From Chanodichthys erythropterus (taxonomy: Eukaryota > Chordata > Actinopteri > Cypriniformes > Xenocyprididae), in NCBI RefSeq assembly GCF_024489055.1, contig NC_090232.1:48976355-49040354 (forward strand): a stretch of DNA of 64,000 nucleotides, written 5' to 3'. A model generated the notes under the pieces. It searched no databases, was not told where the DNA came from, and saw nothing but the letters and a program-made list of their open reading frames with translations. Numbering within the stretch: the first letter of the stretch is position 1; each line of letters opens with the position of its first letter. A program made the translations under genes and the position numbers. Below are positions 55,374 through 64,000 of the stretch, piece by piece.

Positions 55374-56273
55374 TCAGCTACCTTGACGGCGGTGTGTCGT
55401 CAGAAGCACGATAAAAGGCTCAAGCTTTTTCACCTTCCAGCTCTTCCTCCTCAGGTCCCTTATCACCATGTAATCTCCCGGCTTGATGTTGTGCAAGGGA
55501 GACTCAGCCGGTTTCCCCTGAGAATCTTTCTCCCGCACACAGACATTAGACAACAGAGAAGACTTTTCTTTGCAGTAATTCAACATATTGTGCTCACACA
55601 AATCTATGGATGGCAACTGTTGTTTACCCCCTTCCATTCCCATGAAGGGCGGTCGTCCAAAAACAATTTCAAATGGGCTTAGATTTACTCTGGTTCTTTT
55701 TCTCATTCTCATGTACATTAACACAATAAAACCCTTTGTGAACCACATGTCTTTCATCTGCCCTACCATAGCCCCTTTGCCTCCATGGTCTCGCCCATAA
55801 GAGAAAAAAAAAAAAAAATGTCGGGGTAAACAAGGCTTGCCATCCACGCTCATCCACACATCATTCTCAAGTTTGCAGCCACAACGTCTCCACAGGTTCT
55901 TCTCCGCTACTGTAGCAAATGCCTGCATACTCTGTAAGGAAGTCAAAGCATTTGTGTTAGTTTCAGATAATAAAATACATTCTGGTTCCTTTGACTGCTG
56001 TGCTGCCGCGGCCTTCGCAGCCATATCTGCTCTTGTGTTTCCTGTTGAAATGAAATCTTTGTTTTTAGTATGCGCTGCGCATTTACATATAGCAAGTTGT
56101 TTTGGCAAGAGAATTGTGTCTAGAAGAGTAGACACAAGAGAAGCATTTAGAATTGGCCGGCCATCAGATTTCAAAATTTTTTTTTTTATATGTTTCCATA
56201 AAGCCCCAAAATCATTCTCAACCCCGAACGCGTATCGTGAATCTGTGTAAATCGTTACACTTTTACCCTCCAT
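55374..56273 (-). pseudogene. ERV pol remnant: RNase H C-terminal part fused to integrase tail
   Basis: 299-residue frame. RNase H: TIYTDSRYAFG and HTKNKDFISTGNTRADMAAKAAA (two of the acidic residues). At about residue 155 a Phe-rich stretch (A/T run at 55801-55815) marks a deletion: integrase zinc-binding and catalytic core are lost. It resumes with NLSPFEIVFGRPP and a C-terminal GDYMVIRDLRRKSWKVKKLEPFIVLLTT-type region, the gamma-like integrase end. An in-frame stop at about 56275 separates it from the upstream RNase H part. Confidence 0.85.
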
Positions 56274-56317
56274 AAGCTAGCATGCTTCTGCTAGGGCTAC
56301 GAGCTCCGCCGCTTGAG

Positions 56318-56872
56318 CTAAAAAAAATTTGATGGCAATGTGCCAGATGTCAATGTTTCGAATTCAGTGGTCACTGCGTAACCAACTTTGTTCAGGCCTG
56401 TCTGTGGATCTCTGAACGCAGAGCCATCCACAAACAGGATATGCTCACTGTTTTCGAGCAGTGTGTCCGAAATGTCAGGGCGCGGGGTACATATCTGTTT
56501 GAGTGCAGTCAAACAGCAATGATGTTCCTCCCCATCCTCCTCTTTTAGAAAGAGAGTGGCAGGATTCAGCACTGTGCAACGCTTGACTGTGATGTTTGGC
56601 ATATCCAGCAAAATTGTGTGATACCTCAGCCATCGTGCTGTTGACAAATGTGATGTCTTCTGTTTCTGCAAAATCATGGAAACGGCATGCGAAACCATTA
56701 ATGTCATGTCAGAATACCCCACAAATTCTCTAGAGGCCATCACAGCCTGTTCAGCAGCTGCCACGACCCTCAGACAGTGCGGCAGGCCTGCTGCTACTGG
56801 ATCTAATTTGCCAGAGAAATAACCCACTGGTCGCATTCTGTCTCCATGTAGCTGCAAAAGAACAGAAGACAT
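56318..56872 (-). pseudogene. ERV pol remnant: RT connection and RNase H N-terminal part
   Basis: Starts after a poly-A run (56880-56891, minus strand) with LQLHGDRMRPVGYFSGKLDP and AAEQAVMASRE, typical of the region after the RT thumb. It continues to RNase H: ILFVDGSAF, VGYAV. The upstream protease and RT catalytic core are absent. One A fewer than copy 2 near 56325 shifts this copy out of frame before AELVALAEA. Confidence 0.85.
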
Positions 56873-57038
56873 GAACCCTTTTTTTTTTTTTTCATTGCAT
56901 TATCAGTACATGTGTTCAGGTGTGGGTGCGTTTGTGTGTGTGTTTGATATTAGTAAATGTGTACTTCCCTTTGCGGCGGTTTTTGCATCCTTGGCCGTGG
57001 TCCACCCGATCTCCTCCTGCTCTCCGCATCCTTTTTCC

Positions 57039-58550
57039 TCAGTCAGCCTTTCGCAGTTCAGGGCAGTTTATTGCCCAATGTCCATCCATTTTGCACTTCC
57101 TGCATCTCGTGCACTCACGAACAATGTGGTCATCAGCTCCGCACAGATAACAGCCATTTTTATCTGAATTGTGTCCCCATATGTTCCCGCTGAATCTTTG
57201 CGGTCTTTGCATGGCTGCCAACTGCAATTCTTTTATTCTTGACCTTTCCTTCTTTGCCCTCAGCTCATCTTCCGCGTGCAAGGCATGTTTCATGATGGTG
57301 CTTACTCGTCCTTCAGTCCATTCAATATAGCTGTGTTTCACGGCTTGGGAAATCTCAGGTCTCAGTCCATTCAAAAGACTATTCGCCAAACAACTTTCCC
57401 ACGTGGTTGGTATGTCGCCACGATCTGCTGGTTCCTTTAACCCGCTGTGCTTGCAAAACACACAGTAGAGTCGCTCATAATAAACTTGAACGCTCTCACC
57501 TGGTTCTTGACGGCAGTGGCTCACTCTGGACATGTCAATGCGCGCTGGAAATGCTCTCCTCACAGTCTCAGTCAGTCCCGTCACAGCTGCTCGATATCCG
57601 TCGTTTGAAGCATGATGCCAGTTAACGTGACTTCGTCTGTGATCTGCTGCTGGTAATTCTGCGCTGATCTTGTGCCAGTTCATTCCTCCCAGCTTTGCCA
57701 TCATGATTCTTTTCAGTTCATTTAGCGTCGGGCTGAACTCTTGGCAGAATGTCATCAGTTCGGTGGCGAAACGGTCCCCTGCGTCGTTGGGATTCGGCAG
57801 GTGGGCCATCGCCTCTTTCATGTCGGTTAAATTCCAAGGGCGGTATACTAATTCTATTGAATTTGTTCCCATAACTTCCACCATGGGTGCTGTGATGCTC
57901 ACCCGCTCTTCCTTCGCAGTTCTGTCCCAGTTCTTTGTTTTCTTCGGACTCTGGATCTCAAAATCTTCCTCTTCCTCGTCGCTCTCTGTGAGGGTATCAG
58001 GATTCAGATCGAAGTCCCCGTCTGACTCCAGCATTCTGGCTCGTGCATGTGTGTTGGAACGTAAAACATATGATTGCGCACCTTTCTTTCTTTGCTTTGT
58101 CTTCCGGATCACTAGTCTCTTTCTCCTTCCGGACGGCAGTGTTTCTTTGCCCCGGAAGCTTTCAGCTGCGTGCGCCCCCTCTGCTGTTGGCTCGGCTGCG
58201 CATGCTCCTCCTTCTGTTGACCGTTCAGCTGTGCGCGATCTCTCTTCTCTCATCTCAGCGGCGCGTGCTCCCCCGTCTCTCTGCTGGGGAGCTGGAGTTG
58301 GTTTGGCTGGTAGAATTGGTTGGTTCGGTGGAAACGGAGAGCAGTCGAGGTCGGGGTCCACTTTCAGGCCTTGGAGCTCCGCATTGGGATAAATTGTGTA
58401 GCTCGGCGGTGTTTCATGTGGAAAAGCACAAGCATAAGATGTGTTAGTAATAGTAATCTCATTCTGTGGAGGCGCAGTCGCCTTTTCTTCATTTTTCTTT
58501 TCTTTGTTCAACATTCTTCTTTCCCTATATCTGCCTCTTCCACCCAGCAA
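57039..58550 (-). CDS. ERV gag (capsid-nucleocapsid), large frame
   Basis: 503-residue frame. Pro/Glu/Arg-rich N-terminal half with acidic stretch SDEEEEDFE, then a capsid-like helical region (PWNLTDMKEAMAHLP; a QEPGESVQVYYERLYCVF stretch like the retroviral capsid C-terminal domain), and near the end a zinc knuckle with a second Cys cluster (CYLCGADDHIVREC, CRKCKMDGHWAINC). Forms the particle core and binds RNA. Both copies keep it open, the only gene here that is intact apart from its N-terminus. The N-terminal matrix part is in another frame (58795-58508). Confidence 0.85.
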   Translation of the reverse strand: MLGGRGRYRERRMLNKEKKNEEKATAPPQNEITITNTSYACAFPHETPPSYTIYPNAELQGLKVDPDLDCSPFPPNQPILPAKPTPAPQQRDGGARAAEMREERSRTAERSTEGGACAAEPTAEGAHAAESFRGKETLPSGRRKRLVIRKTKQRKKGAQSYVLRSNTHARARMLESDGDFDLNPDTLTESDEEEEDFEIQSPKKTKNWDRTAKEERVSITAPMVEVMGTNSIELVYRPWNLTDMKEAMAHLPNPNDAGDRFATELMTFCQEFSPTLNELKRIMMAKLGGMNWHKISAELPAADHRRSHVNWHHASNDGYRAAVTGLTETVRRAFPARIDMSRVSHCRQEPGESVQVYYERLYCVFCKHSGLKEPADRGDIPTTWESCLANSLLNGLRPEISQAVKHSYIEWTEGRVSTIMKHALHAEDELRAKKERSRIKELQLAAMQRPQRFSGNIWGHNSDKNGCYLCGADDHIVRECTRCRKCKMDGHWAINCPELRKAD

Positions 58551-58795
58551 TTAATTGTTTTCTCACATTTCCCACATACATGTTTTTTAGCACAACCCTT
58601 CGTTATGTCACTCCCTTCTTCGATCGACAATTTTACCGTTTTCAACCTTGTACTACTAAGTGTTCCTTCTTTTGGGAAATCATGATATTTGATCAACTTT
58701 TCTATATCTTGCATGCATCTTTGGCCATATAATTTTCTCATTTGACAAAATACCGGTGTCTCATTTTCAGCTAGCTTGCTTTGGGATTTCCCCAT
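58508..58795 (-). CDS. ERV gag N-terminal (matrix-like) frame
   Basis: 95 residues starting MGKSQSK, a possible N-myristoylation signal (Gly2, Ser at 6). Its end overlaps the 503-residue frame in a different register. The same arrangement is in copy 2, so the frame change predates the duplication. Leader of about 590 bp from the primer site. Confidence 0.65.
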   Translation of the reverse strand: MGKSQSKLAENETPVFCQMRKLYGQRCMQDIEKLIKYHDFPKEGTLSSTRLKTVKLSIEEGSDITKGCAKKHVCGKCEKTINCWVEEADIGKEEC

Positions 58796-58920
58796 ATTTG
58801 CAGTCTGACTCTGTGGCTTTTCGCGCGCGCGCTATTAATCTGTTGGACGTCTCCGTACAGATCTGATCTCTTCACCCAAGATCAGCTGGGCGGACGCTCT
58901 CAATAGCGCCCTATTCGGGA

Positions 58921-59030
58921 CTGCACACAACTCAGTCCCCGGACCGCACACAACTCAGTCCCTCTAGTCCCCGGACCGCACACAACTCAGTCCCTCTAGT
59001 CCCCGGACCGCACACAACTCAGTCCCTCTT
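58921..59030. repeat. 32-bp minisatellite in ERV leader
   Basis: CCGGACCGCACACAACTCAG followed by TCCCTCTAGTCC repeats about 3.3 times between the primer site and gag. The corresponding place in copy 2 is beyond the window. Confidence 0.88.
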
Positions 59031-59387
59031 ATTCGCCCACGTGATTTCAGTTTTTTTTTTTTTTTTTTTTTACCTCGTAAAAAACATCAGTTCACGCTGC
59101 ATTTGCCACAGATTCAGACTCCCCTTATGGTTTATCCCTATCAATTCAATTTTCAATTTAACCAAATTCTATTTAAAAAAAAAATCTCCCCCTGAATTTT
59201 CCAAGTTTGTCTCTTACCAGCAGCTCCCGTTGCCGTCTCGGGTTCTTTTCTCTTGATTCCAGTGGTCGTTCTCCCGGACATACACAGCACCGGCCCCTCG
59301 TCCCTGAATCTAAACGGGGTTAGGGCTGACTTGGGTCAGGATTGCAGGTCACCGGTGCTGCCCAGGTCCAGTAGGTCCGTCCAAGGA

Positions 59388-59405
59388 ATCCCACTTCTGA
59401 CACCA
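59388..59405 (-). promoter_or_regulatory. ERV primer-binding site, tRNA-Leu type
   Basis: Minus strand TGGTGTCAGAAGTGGGAT, four bases after the LTR end. This is complementary to the 3' end of a leucine tRNA (AATCCCACTTCTGACA plus CCA; I recall this as the CAA isoacceptor). Confidence 0.75.
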
Positions 59406-59409
59406 AAAT

Positions 59410-59860
59410 TGTTGCGGCAAAAATTAATTAGCTGACATCACTAGTAAGAGACAAACCTTAGGAGAATTCACTTTATAAAGATTTTATTTCTTGCAAGAAA
59501 GAGTCCACAGTCGACACAACCATACAATGTCTGCCCCGAGTGTGAACTAAGGACACAAGAGAACCCACAAACATTTATACCCCCAATGTTTGAGCAACTC
59601 TTCTCAGTACTTTTCCATACAGGGTAAAAGTGACAATACACATACACAAATGGCTAGTGACAATACACATACACAAATGGCTTCCCCTTCTGTCTTTGAA
59701 CTTATTTAAATTATCTGATACCCTAGGTTCGGGAAAGCTCTCAGTTTGGGTGTCTCACCGTTACCCCCCTGGATTTCAGCAGACACTGTGTCTGTTGAGC
59801 TCAGAGAGGTGTTTTGCATAGCTTGAAGCAGATATTGGCATATTAAATTTTTCCCCAACA
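59410..59860 (-). repeat. ERV shared LTR (5' LTR of copy 1, 3' LTR of copy 2)
   Basis: Same 451-bp LTR. Left neighbour (minus-strand downstream) is the primer site of copy 1; right neighbour is the polypurine tract of copy 2. One LTR therefore serves both proviral bodies. Confidence 0.93.
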
Positions 59861-60119
59861 ATTCCCCCTTTTATCATTCTTTGATAACTCACAAGAAAAA
59901 TTTAAAATGTGTAGGTATGAATAAAATAATAATAATAAACAATAATAATAAAACAAGCTAATTTAAGTTACTCATCACACTTACACTCTTCATCTCTAAT
60001 TTTTTGTATAAATGATCACTCTCTTAAATTTGTAAATAAAGAAACATTTAGATATCTGGGTTCCCTTCAAATGTTACGCAGATTAAATAAAATAATAAAA
60101 ACAAATAAATAAAAATCCC

Positions 60120-60221
60120 CTAATTTATTTTAGTTGTCTCCTCGCTAAACATCTCATCAAATTCGTTCATCCACTCATTGTAATCGTCATAAACAGTTAG
60201 TTTACCCATTTGCTGAGACAT
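60120..60221 (-). CDS. 33-residue frame near the ERV 3' end, copy 2
   Basis: Counterpart of 55043-55144, apparently unchanged. Conservation only reflects the recent duplication. Confidence 0.3.
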   Translation of the reverse strand: MSQQMGKLTVYDDYNEWMNEFDEMFSEETTKIN

Positions 60222-60450
60222 ATTAGTATTCAACATTCTCTGTACTATGCTGGAAATGCACTGCTAAGTGGATCGCACAGTTGTACGTCCAGGACGTACG
60301 AGGAAGATTAGTTTTGATGTGTTTTCTTTGAAAACTGGTTGGCTCAGCACCATGTTGTGCCAGTGTCTCTGCTCCTCTCCTCTCGGCTCCTCCTCCCCGA
60401 TCCTTGGGTGGACCTTTCTGCAATGGCTCGCATGCACCCACGTCGCTCTC

Positions 60451-61365
60451 TCAGCTACCTTGACGGCGGTGTGTCGTCAGAAGCACGATAAAAGGCTCAA
60501 GCTTTTTCACCTTCCAGCTCTTCCTCCTCAGGTCCCTTATCACCATGTAATCTCCCGGCTTGATGTTGTGCAAGGGAGACTCAGCCGGTTTCCCCTGAGA
60601 ATCTTTCTCCCGCACACAGACATTAGACAACAGAGAAGACTTTTCTTTGCAGTAATTCAACATATTGTGCTCACACAAATCTATGGATGGCAACTGTTGT
60701 TTACCCCCTTCCATTCCCATGAAGGGCGGTCGTCCAAAAACAATTTCAAATGGGCTTAGATTTACTCTGGTTCTTTTTCTCATTCTCATGTACATTAACA
60801 CAATAAAACCCTTTGTGAACCACATGTCTTTCATCTGCCCTACCATAGCCCCTTTGCCTCCATGGTCTCGCCCATGGAGGCATTTAGCATAAGAGAAAAA
60901 AAAAAAAAAATGTCGGGGTAAACAAGGCTTGCCATCCACGCTCATCCACACATCATTCTCAAGTTTGCAGCCACAACGTCTCCACAGGTTCTTCTCCGCT
61001 ACTGTAGCAAATGCCTGCATACTCTGTAAGGAAGTCAAAGCATTTGTGTTAGTTTCAGATAATAAAATACATTCTGGTTCCTTTGACTGCTGTGCTGCCG
61101 CGGCCTTCGCAGCCATATCTGCTCTTGTGTTTCCTGTTGAAATGAAATCTTTGTTTTTAGTATGCGCTGCGCATTTACATATAGCAAGTTGTTTTGGCAA
61201 GAGAATTGTGTCTAGAAGAGTAGACACAAGAGAAGCATTTAGAATTGGCCGGCCATCAGATTTCAAAATTTTTTTTTTTATATGTTTCCATAAAGCCCCA
61301 AAATCATTCTCAACCCCGAACGCGTATCGTGAATCTGTGTAAATCGTTACACTTTTACCCTCCAT
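60451..61365 (-). pseudogene. ERV pol remnant, RNase H/integrase tail, copy 2
   Basis: 304 residues; as copy 1 but five residues longer (AKCLH insert) at the deletion joint. Same upstream stop. Confidence 0.85.
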
Positions 61366-61368
61366 AAG

Positions 61369-61989
61369 CTAGCATGCTTCTGCTAGGGCTACGAGCTCCG
61401 CCGCTTGAGCTAAAAAAAAATTTGATGGCAATGTGCCAGATGTCAATGTTTCGAATTCAGTGGTCACTGCGTAACCAACTTTGTTCAGGCCTGTCTGTGG
61501 ATCTCTGAACGCAGAGCCATCCACAAACAGGATATGCTCACTGTTTTCGAGCAGTGTGTCCGAAATGTCAGGGCGCGGGGTACATATCTGTTTGAGTGCA
61601 GTCAAACAGCAATGATGTTCCTCCCCATCCTCCTCTTTTAGAAAGAGAGTGGCAGGATTCAGCACTGTGCAACGCTTGACTGTGATGTTTGGCATATCCA
61701 GCAAAATTGTGTGATACCTCAGCCATCGTGCTGTTGACAAATGTGATGTCTTCTGTTTCTGCAAAATCATGGAAACGGCATGCGAAACCATTAATGTCAT
61801 GTCAGAATACCCCACAAATTCTCTAGAGGCCATCACAGCCTGTTCAGCAGCTGCCACGACCCTCAGACAGTGCGGCAGGCCTGCTGCTACTGGATCTAAT
61901 TTGCCAGAGAAATAACCCACTGGTCGCATTCTGTCTCCATGTAGCTGCAAAAGAACAGAAGACATGAACCCTTTTTTTTTTTTTTTCAT
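61369..61989 (-). pseudogene. ERV pol remnant, RT connection/RNase H, copy 2
   Basis: 206 residues. Unlike copy 1 this frame continues through AQAAELVALAEAC, including the RNase H Glu, before the shared stop. It begins in the poly-A run as MKKKKKG, showing that the A-run is translated into Lys here. Confidence 0.85.
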
Positions 61990-62132
61990 TGCATTATCAG
62001 TACATGTGTTCAGGTGTGGGTGCGTTTGTGTGTGTGTTTGATATTAGTAAATGTGTACTTCCCTTTGCGGCGGTTTTTGCATCCTTGGCCGTGGTCCACC
62101 CGATCTCCTCCTGCTCTCCGCATCCTTTTTCC

Positions 62133-63644
62133 TCAGTCAGCCTTTCGCAGTTCAGGGCAGTTTATTGCCCAATGTCCATCCATTTTGCACTTCCTGCATC
62201 TCGTGCACTCACGAACAATGTGGTCATCAGCTCCGCACAGATAACAGCCATTTTTATCTGAATTGTGTCCCCATATGTTCCCGCTGAATCTTTGCGGTCT
62301 TTGCATGGCTGCCAACTGCAATTCTTTTATTCTTGACCTTTCCTTCTTTGCCCTCAGCTCATCTTCCGCGTGCAAGGCATGTTTCATGATGGTGCTTACT
62401 CGTCCTTCAGTCCATTCAATATAGCTGTGTTTCACGGCTTGGGAAATCTCAGGTCTCAGTCCATTCAAAAGACTATTCGCCAAACAACTTTCCCACGTGG
62501 TTGGTATGTCGCCACGATCTGCTGGTTCCTTTAACCCGCTGTGCTTGCAAAACACACAGTAGAGTCGCTCATAATAAACTTGAACGCTCTCACCTGGTTC
62601 TTGACGGCAGTGGCTCACTCTGGACATGTCAATGCGCGCTGGAAATGCTCTCCTCACAGTCTCAGTCAGTCCCGTCACAGCTGCTCGATATCCGTCGTTT
62701 GAAGCATGATGCCAGTTAACGTGACTTCGTCTGTGATCTGCTGCTGGTAATTCTGCGCTGATCTTGTGCCAGTTCATTCCTCCCAGCTTTGCCATCATGA
62801 TTCTTTTCAGTTCATTTAGCGTCGGGCTGAACTCTTGGCAGAATGTCATCAGTTCGGTGGCGAAACGGTCCCCTGCGTCGTTGGGATTCGGCAGGTGGGC
62901 CATCGCCTCTTTCATGTCGGTTAAATTCCAAGGGCGGTATACTAATTCTATTGAATTTGTTCCCATAACTTCCACCATGGGTGCTGTGATGCTCACCCGC
63001 TCTTCCTTCGCAGTTCTGTCCCAGTTCTTTGTTTTCTTCGGACTCTGGATCTCAAAATCTTCCTCTTCCTCGTCGCTCTCTGTGAGGGTATCAGGATTCA
63101 GATCGAAGTCCCCGTCTGACTCCAGCATTCTGGCTCGTGCATGTGTGTTGGAACGTAAAACATATGATTGCGCACCTTTCTTTCTTTGCTTTGTCTTCCG
63201 GATCACTAGTCTCTTTCTCCTTCCGGACGGCAGTGTTTCTTTGCCCCGGAAGCTTTCAGCTGCGTGCGCCCCCTCTGCTGTTGGCTCGGCTGCGCATGCT
63301 CCTCCTTCTGTTGACCGTTCAGCTGTGCGCGATCTCTCTTCTCTCATCTCAGCGGCGCGTGCTCCCCCGTCTCTCTGCTGGGGAGCTGGAGTTGGTTTGG
63401 CTGGTAGAATTGGTTGGTTCGGTGGAAACGGAGAGCAGTCGAGGTCGGGGTCCACTTTCAGGCCTTGGAGCTCCGCATTGGGATAAATTGTGTAGCTCGG
63501 CGGTGTTTCATGTGGAAAAGCACAAGCATAAGATGTGTTAGTAATAGTAATCTCATTCTGTGGAGGCGCAGTTGCCTTTTCTTCATTTTTCTTTTCTTTT
63601 TTCAACATTCTTCTTTCCCTATATCTGCCTCTTCCACCCAGCAA
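62133..63644 (-). CDS. ERV gag large frame, copy 2
   Basis: 503 residues, one noticed difference from copy 1 near the N-terminus (Lys instead of Asn at residue 15). Confidence 0.85.
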   Translation of the reverse strand: MLGGRGRYRERRMLKKEKKNEEKATAPPQNEITITNTSYACAFPHETPPSYTIYPNAELQGLKVDPDLDCSPFPPNQPILPAKPTPAPQQRDGGARAAEMREERSRTAERSTEGGACAAEPTAEGAHAAESFRGKETLPSGRRKRLVIRKTKQRKKGAQSYVLRSNTHARARMLESDGDFDLNPDTLTESDEEEEDFEIQSPKKTKNWDRTAKEERVSITAPMVEVMGTNSIELVYRPWNLTDMKEAMAHLPNPNDAGDRFATELMTFCQEFSPTLNELKRIMMAKLGGMNWHKISAELPAADHRRSHVNWHHASNDGYRAAVTGLTETVRRAFPARIDMSRVSHCRQEPGESVQVYYERLYCVFCKHSGLKEPADRGDIPTTWESCLANSLLNGLRPEISQAVKHSYIEWTEGRVSTIMKHALHAEDELRAKKERSRIKELQLAAMQRPQRFSGNIWGHNSDKNGCYLCGADDHIVRECTRCRKCKMDGHWAINCPELRKAD

Positions 63645-63889
63645 TTAATTGTTTTCTCACATTTCCCACATACATGTTTTTTAGCACAACCCTTCGTTAT
63701 GTCACTCCCTTCTTCGATCGACAATTTTACCGTTTTCAACCTTGTACTACTAAGTGTTCCTTCTTTTGGGAAATCATGATATTTGATCAACTTTTCTATA
63801 TCTTGCATGCATCTTTGGCCATATAATTTTCTCATTTGACAAAATACCGGTGTCTCATTTTCAGCTAGCTTGCTTTGGGATTTCCCCAT
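63602..63889 (-). CDS. ERV gag N-terminal (matrix-like) frame, copy 2
   Basis: 95 residues identical to the copy 1 frame, with the MGKSQSK start and the same overlap with the next frame. Confidence 0.65.
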   Translation of the reverse strand: MGKSQSKLAENETPVFCQMRKLYGQRCMQDIEKLIKYHDFPKEGTLSSTRLKTVKLSIEEGSDITKGCAKKHVCGKCEKTINCWVEEADIGKEEC

Positions 63890-64000
63890 ATTGGCAGTCT
63901 GACTCTGTGGCTTTTCGCGCGCGCGCTATTAATCTGTTGGACGTCTCCGTACAGATCTGATCTCTTCACCCAAGATCAGCTGGGCGGACGCTCTCAATAG

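Larger units (their letters stand above)
54333..59860 (-). mobile_element. Endogenous retrovirus copy 1 (internally deleted)
   Basis: On the minus strand: 5' LTR 59860-59410, primer-binding site, gag, RT-connection/RNase H, integrase remnant, polypurine tract, 3' LTR 54783-54333. Protease, the RT catalytic region, most of integrase, and env (at least most of it) are missing. RNase H and integrase tail look closest to class I (gamma/epsilon-like) retroviruses. Antisense to the Ig gene. Non-autonomous. Confidence 0.9.
59861..64000 (-). mobile_element. Endogenous retrovirus copy 2, runs off window
   Basis: Near-identical repeat of copy 1 from the polypurine tract to the leader, with the same gag frames, deletions and stop. 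Differences noticed: a 15-bp stretch present here (60882-60896 region) but missing in copy 1 between short CAT repeats, single-base changes, and one A in a run near 61410. Its primer site and 5' LTR are outside the window. Confidence 0.9.

Noticed and set aside
55191..55682. 163-residue plus-strand frame (also 60268-60759)
   Set aside because: Antisense to the integrase remnant; no domain; duplicated only because the provirus is.
57670..58392. 240-residue plus-strand frame opposite gag (also 62764-63486)
   Set aside because: Shadow of the intact minus-strand gag frame; low-complexity Ser/Ala-rich translation with no motif.

Overview
The window is non-coding-rich eukaryotic DNA from a teleost fish, most likely a cyprinid. 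I infer this from the mix of transposable elements (Tx1-type L1 LINEs, Ngaro and DIRS tyrosine-recombinase retrotransposons, hAT and Harbinger-like elements, a class-I-like endogenous retrovirus) and from one fish siglec/CD22-like immunoglobulin gene. I see no bacterial genes, CRISPR arrays or complete RNA genes. Almost all of the 64 kb is a nest of mobile elements. The only host gene I can support is at 52.8-54.0 kb, and it runs off into a retrovirus-filled intron.

1-23.5 kb: the 5' part of a minus-strand LINE (LINE-A, 1-905); an unclassified repeat with hairpin ends and two tRNA-headed SINE-like blocks (R1, 988-3212); then a second minus-strand LINE (LINE-B) whose single copy spans 3.2-23.5 kb because other elements have landed in it. 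A Ngaro element (5117-10529, plus strand) sits in its reverse transcriptase. A DIRS element (12813-22116, minus strand) sits in its ORF1. A 288-bp MITE (22598-22885) sits further upstream in ORF1. Both tyrosine-recombinase elements show their textbook terminal structures and insertions without target duplication. The DIRS is itself split by a Harbinger-like element E (12976-18062), which is split by a TA-flanked palindromic element P (13185-17354), which in turn received an inverted copy of E (E', 13738-14898).

23.6-33 kb: LINE-C with a clean insertion of telomeric repeat; a broken hAT (BED-finger) transposase gene interrupted by a second hAT-type element with 8-bp target duplication and followed by a solo LTR with 5-bp duplication; a 1-kb hAT-type element with 8-bp duplication; then the 3' half of LINE-D.

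33-50.5 kb: a 17.5-kb array of eight head-to-tail units (2.4 or 1.7 kb) inserted into the reverse transcriptase of LINE-D. It has repeats inside repeats (about 150 bp, 757 bp, unit, 4.2-kb dimer). Unit ends resemble R1, with a palindromic 5' end, a subterminal inverted repeat, a 3' hairpin and a terminal CTAA. I suggest a rolling-circle (Helentron/HINE-like) origin. This is the most unusual structure in the window. LINE-D resumes at 50.47 kb.

52.8-64 kb: signal-peptide exon and two Ig-domain exons of a siglec/CD22-like receptor (plus strand). Its third intron holds an internally deleted endogenous retrovirus in antisense orientation, present as a tandem array LTR-body-LTR-body. The two bodies share the middle LTR and the same internal deletions. 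The second body leaves the window.
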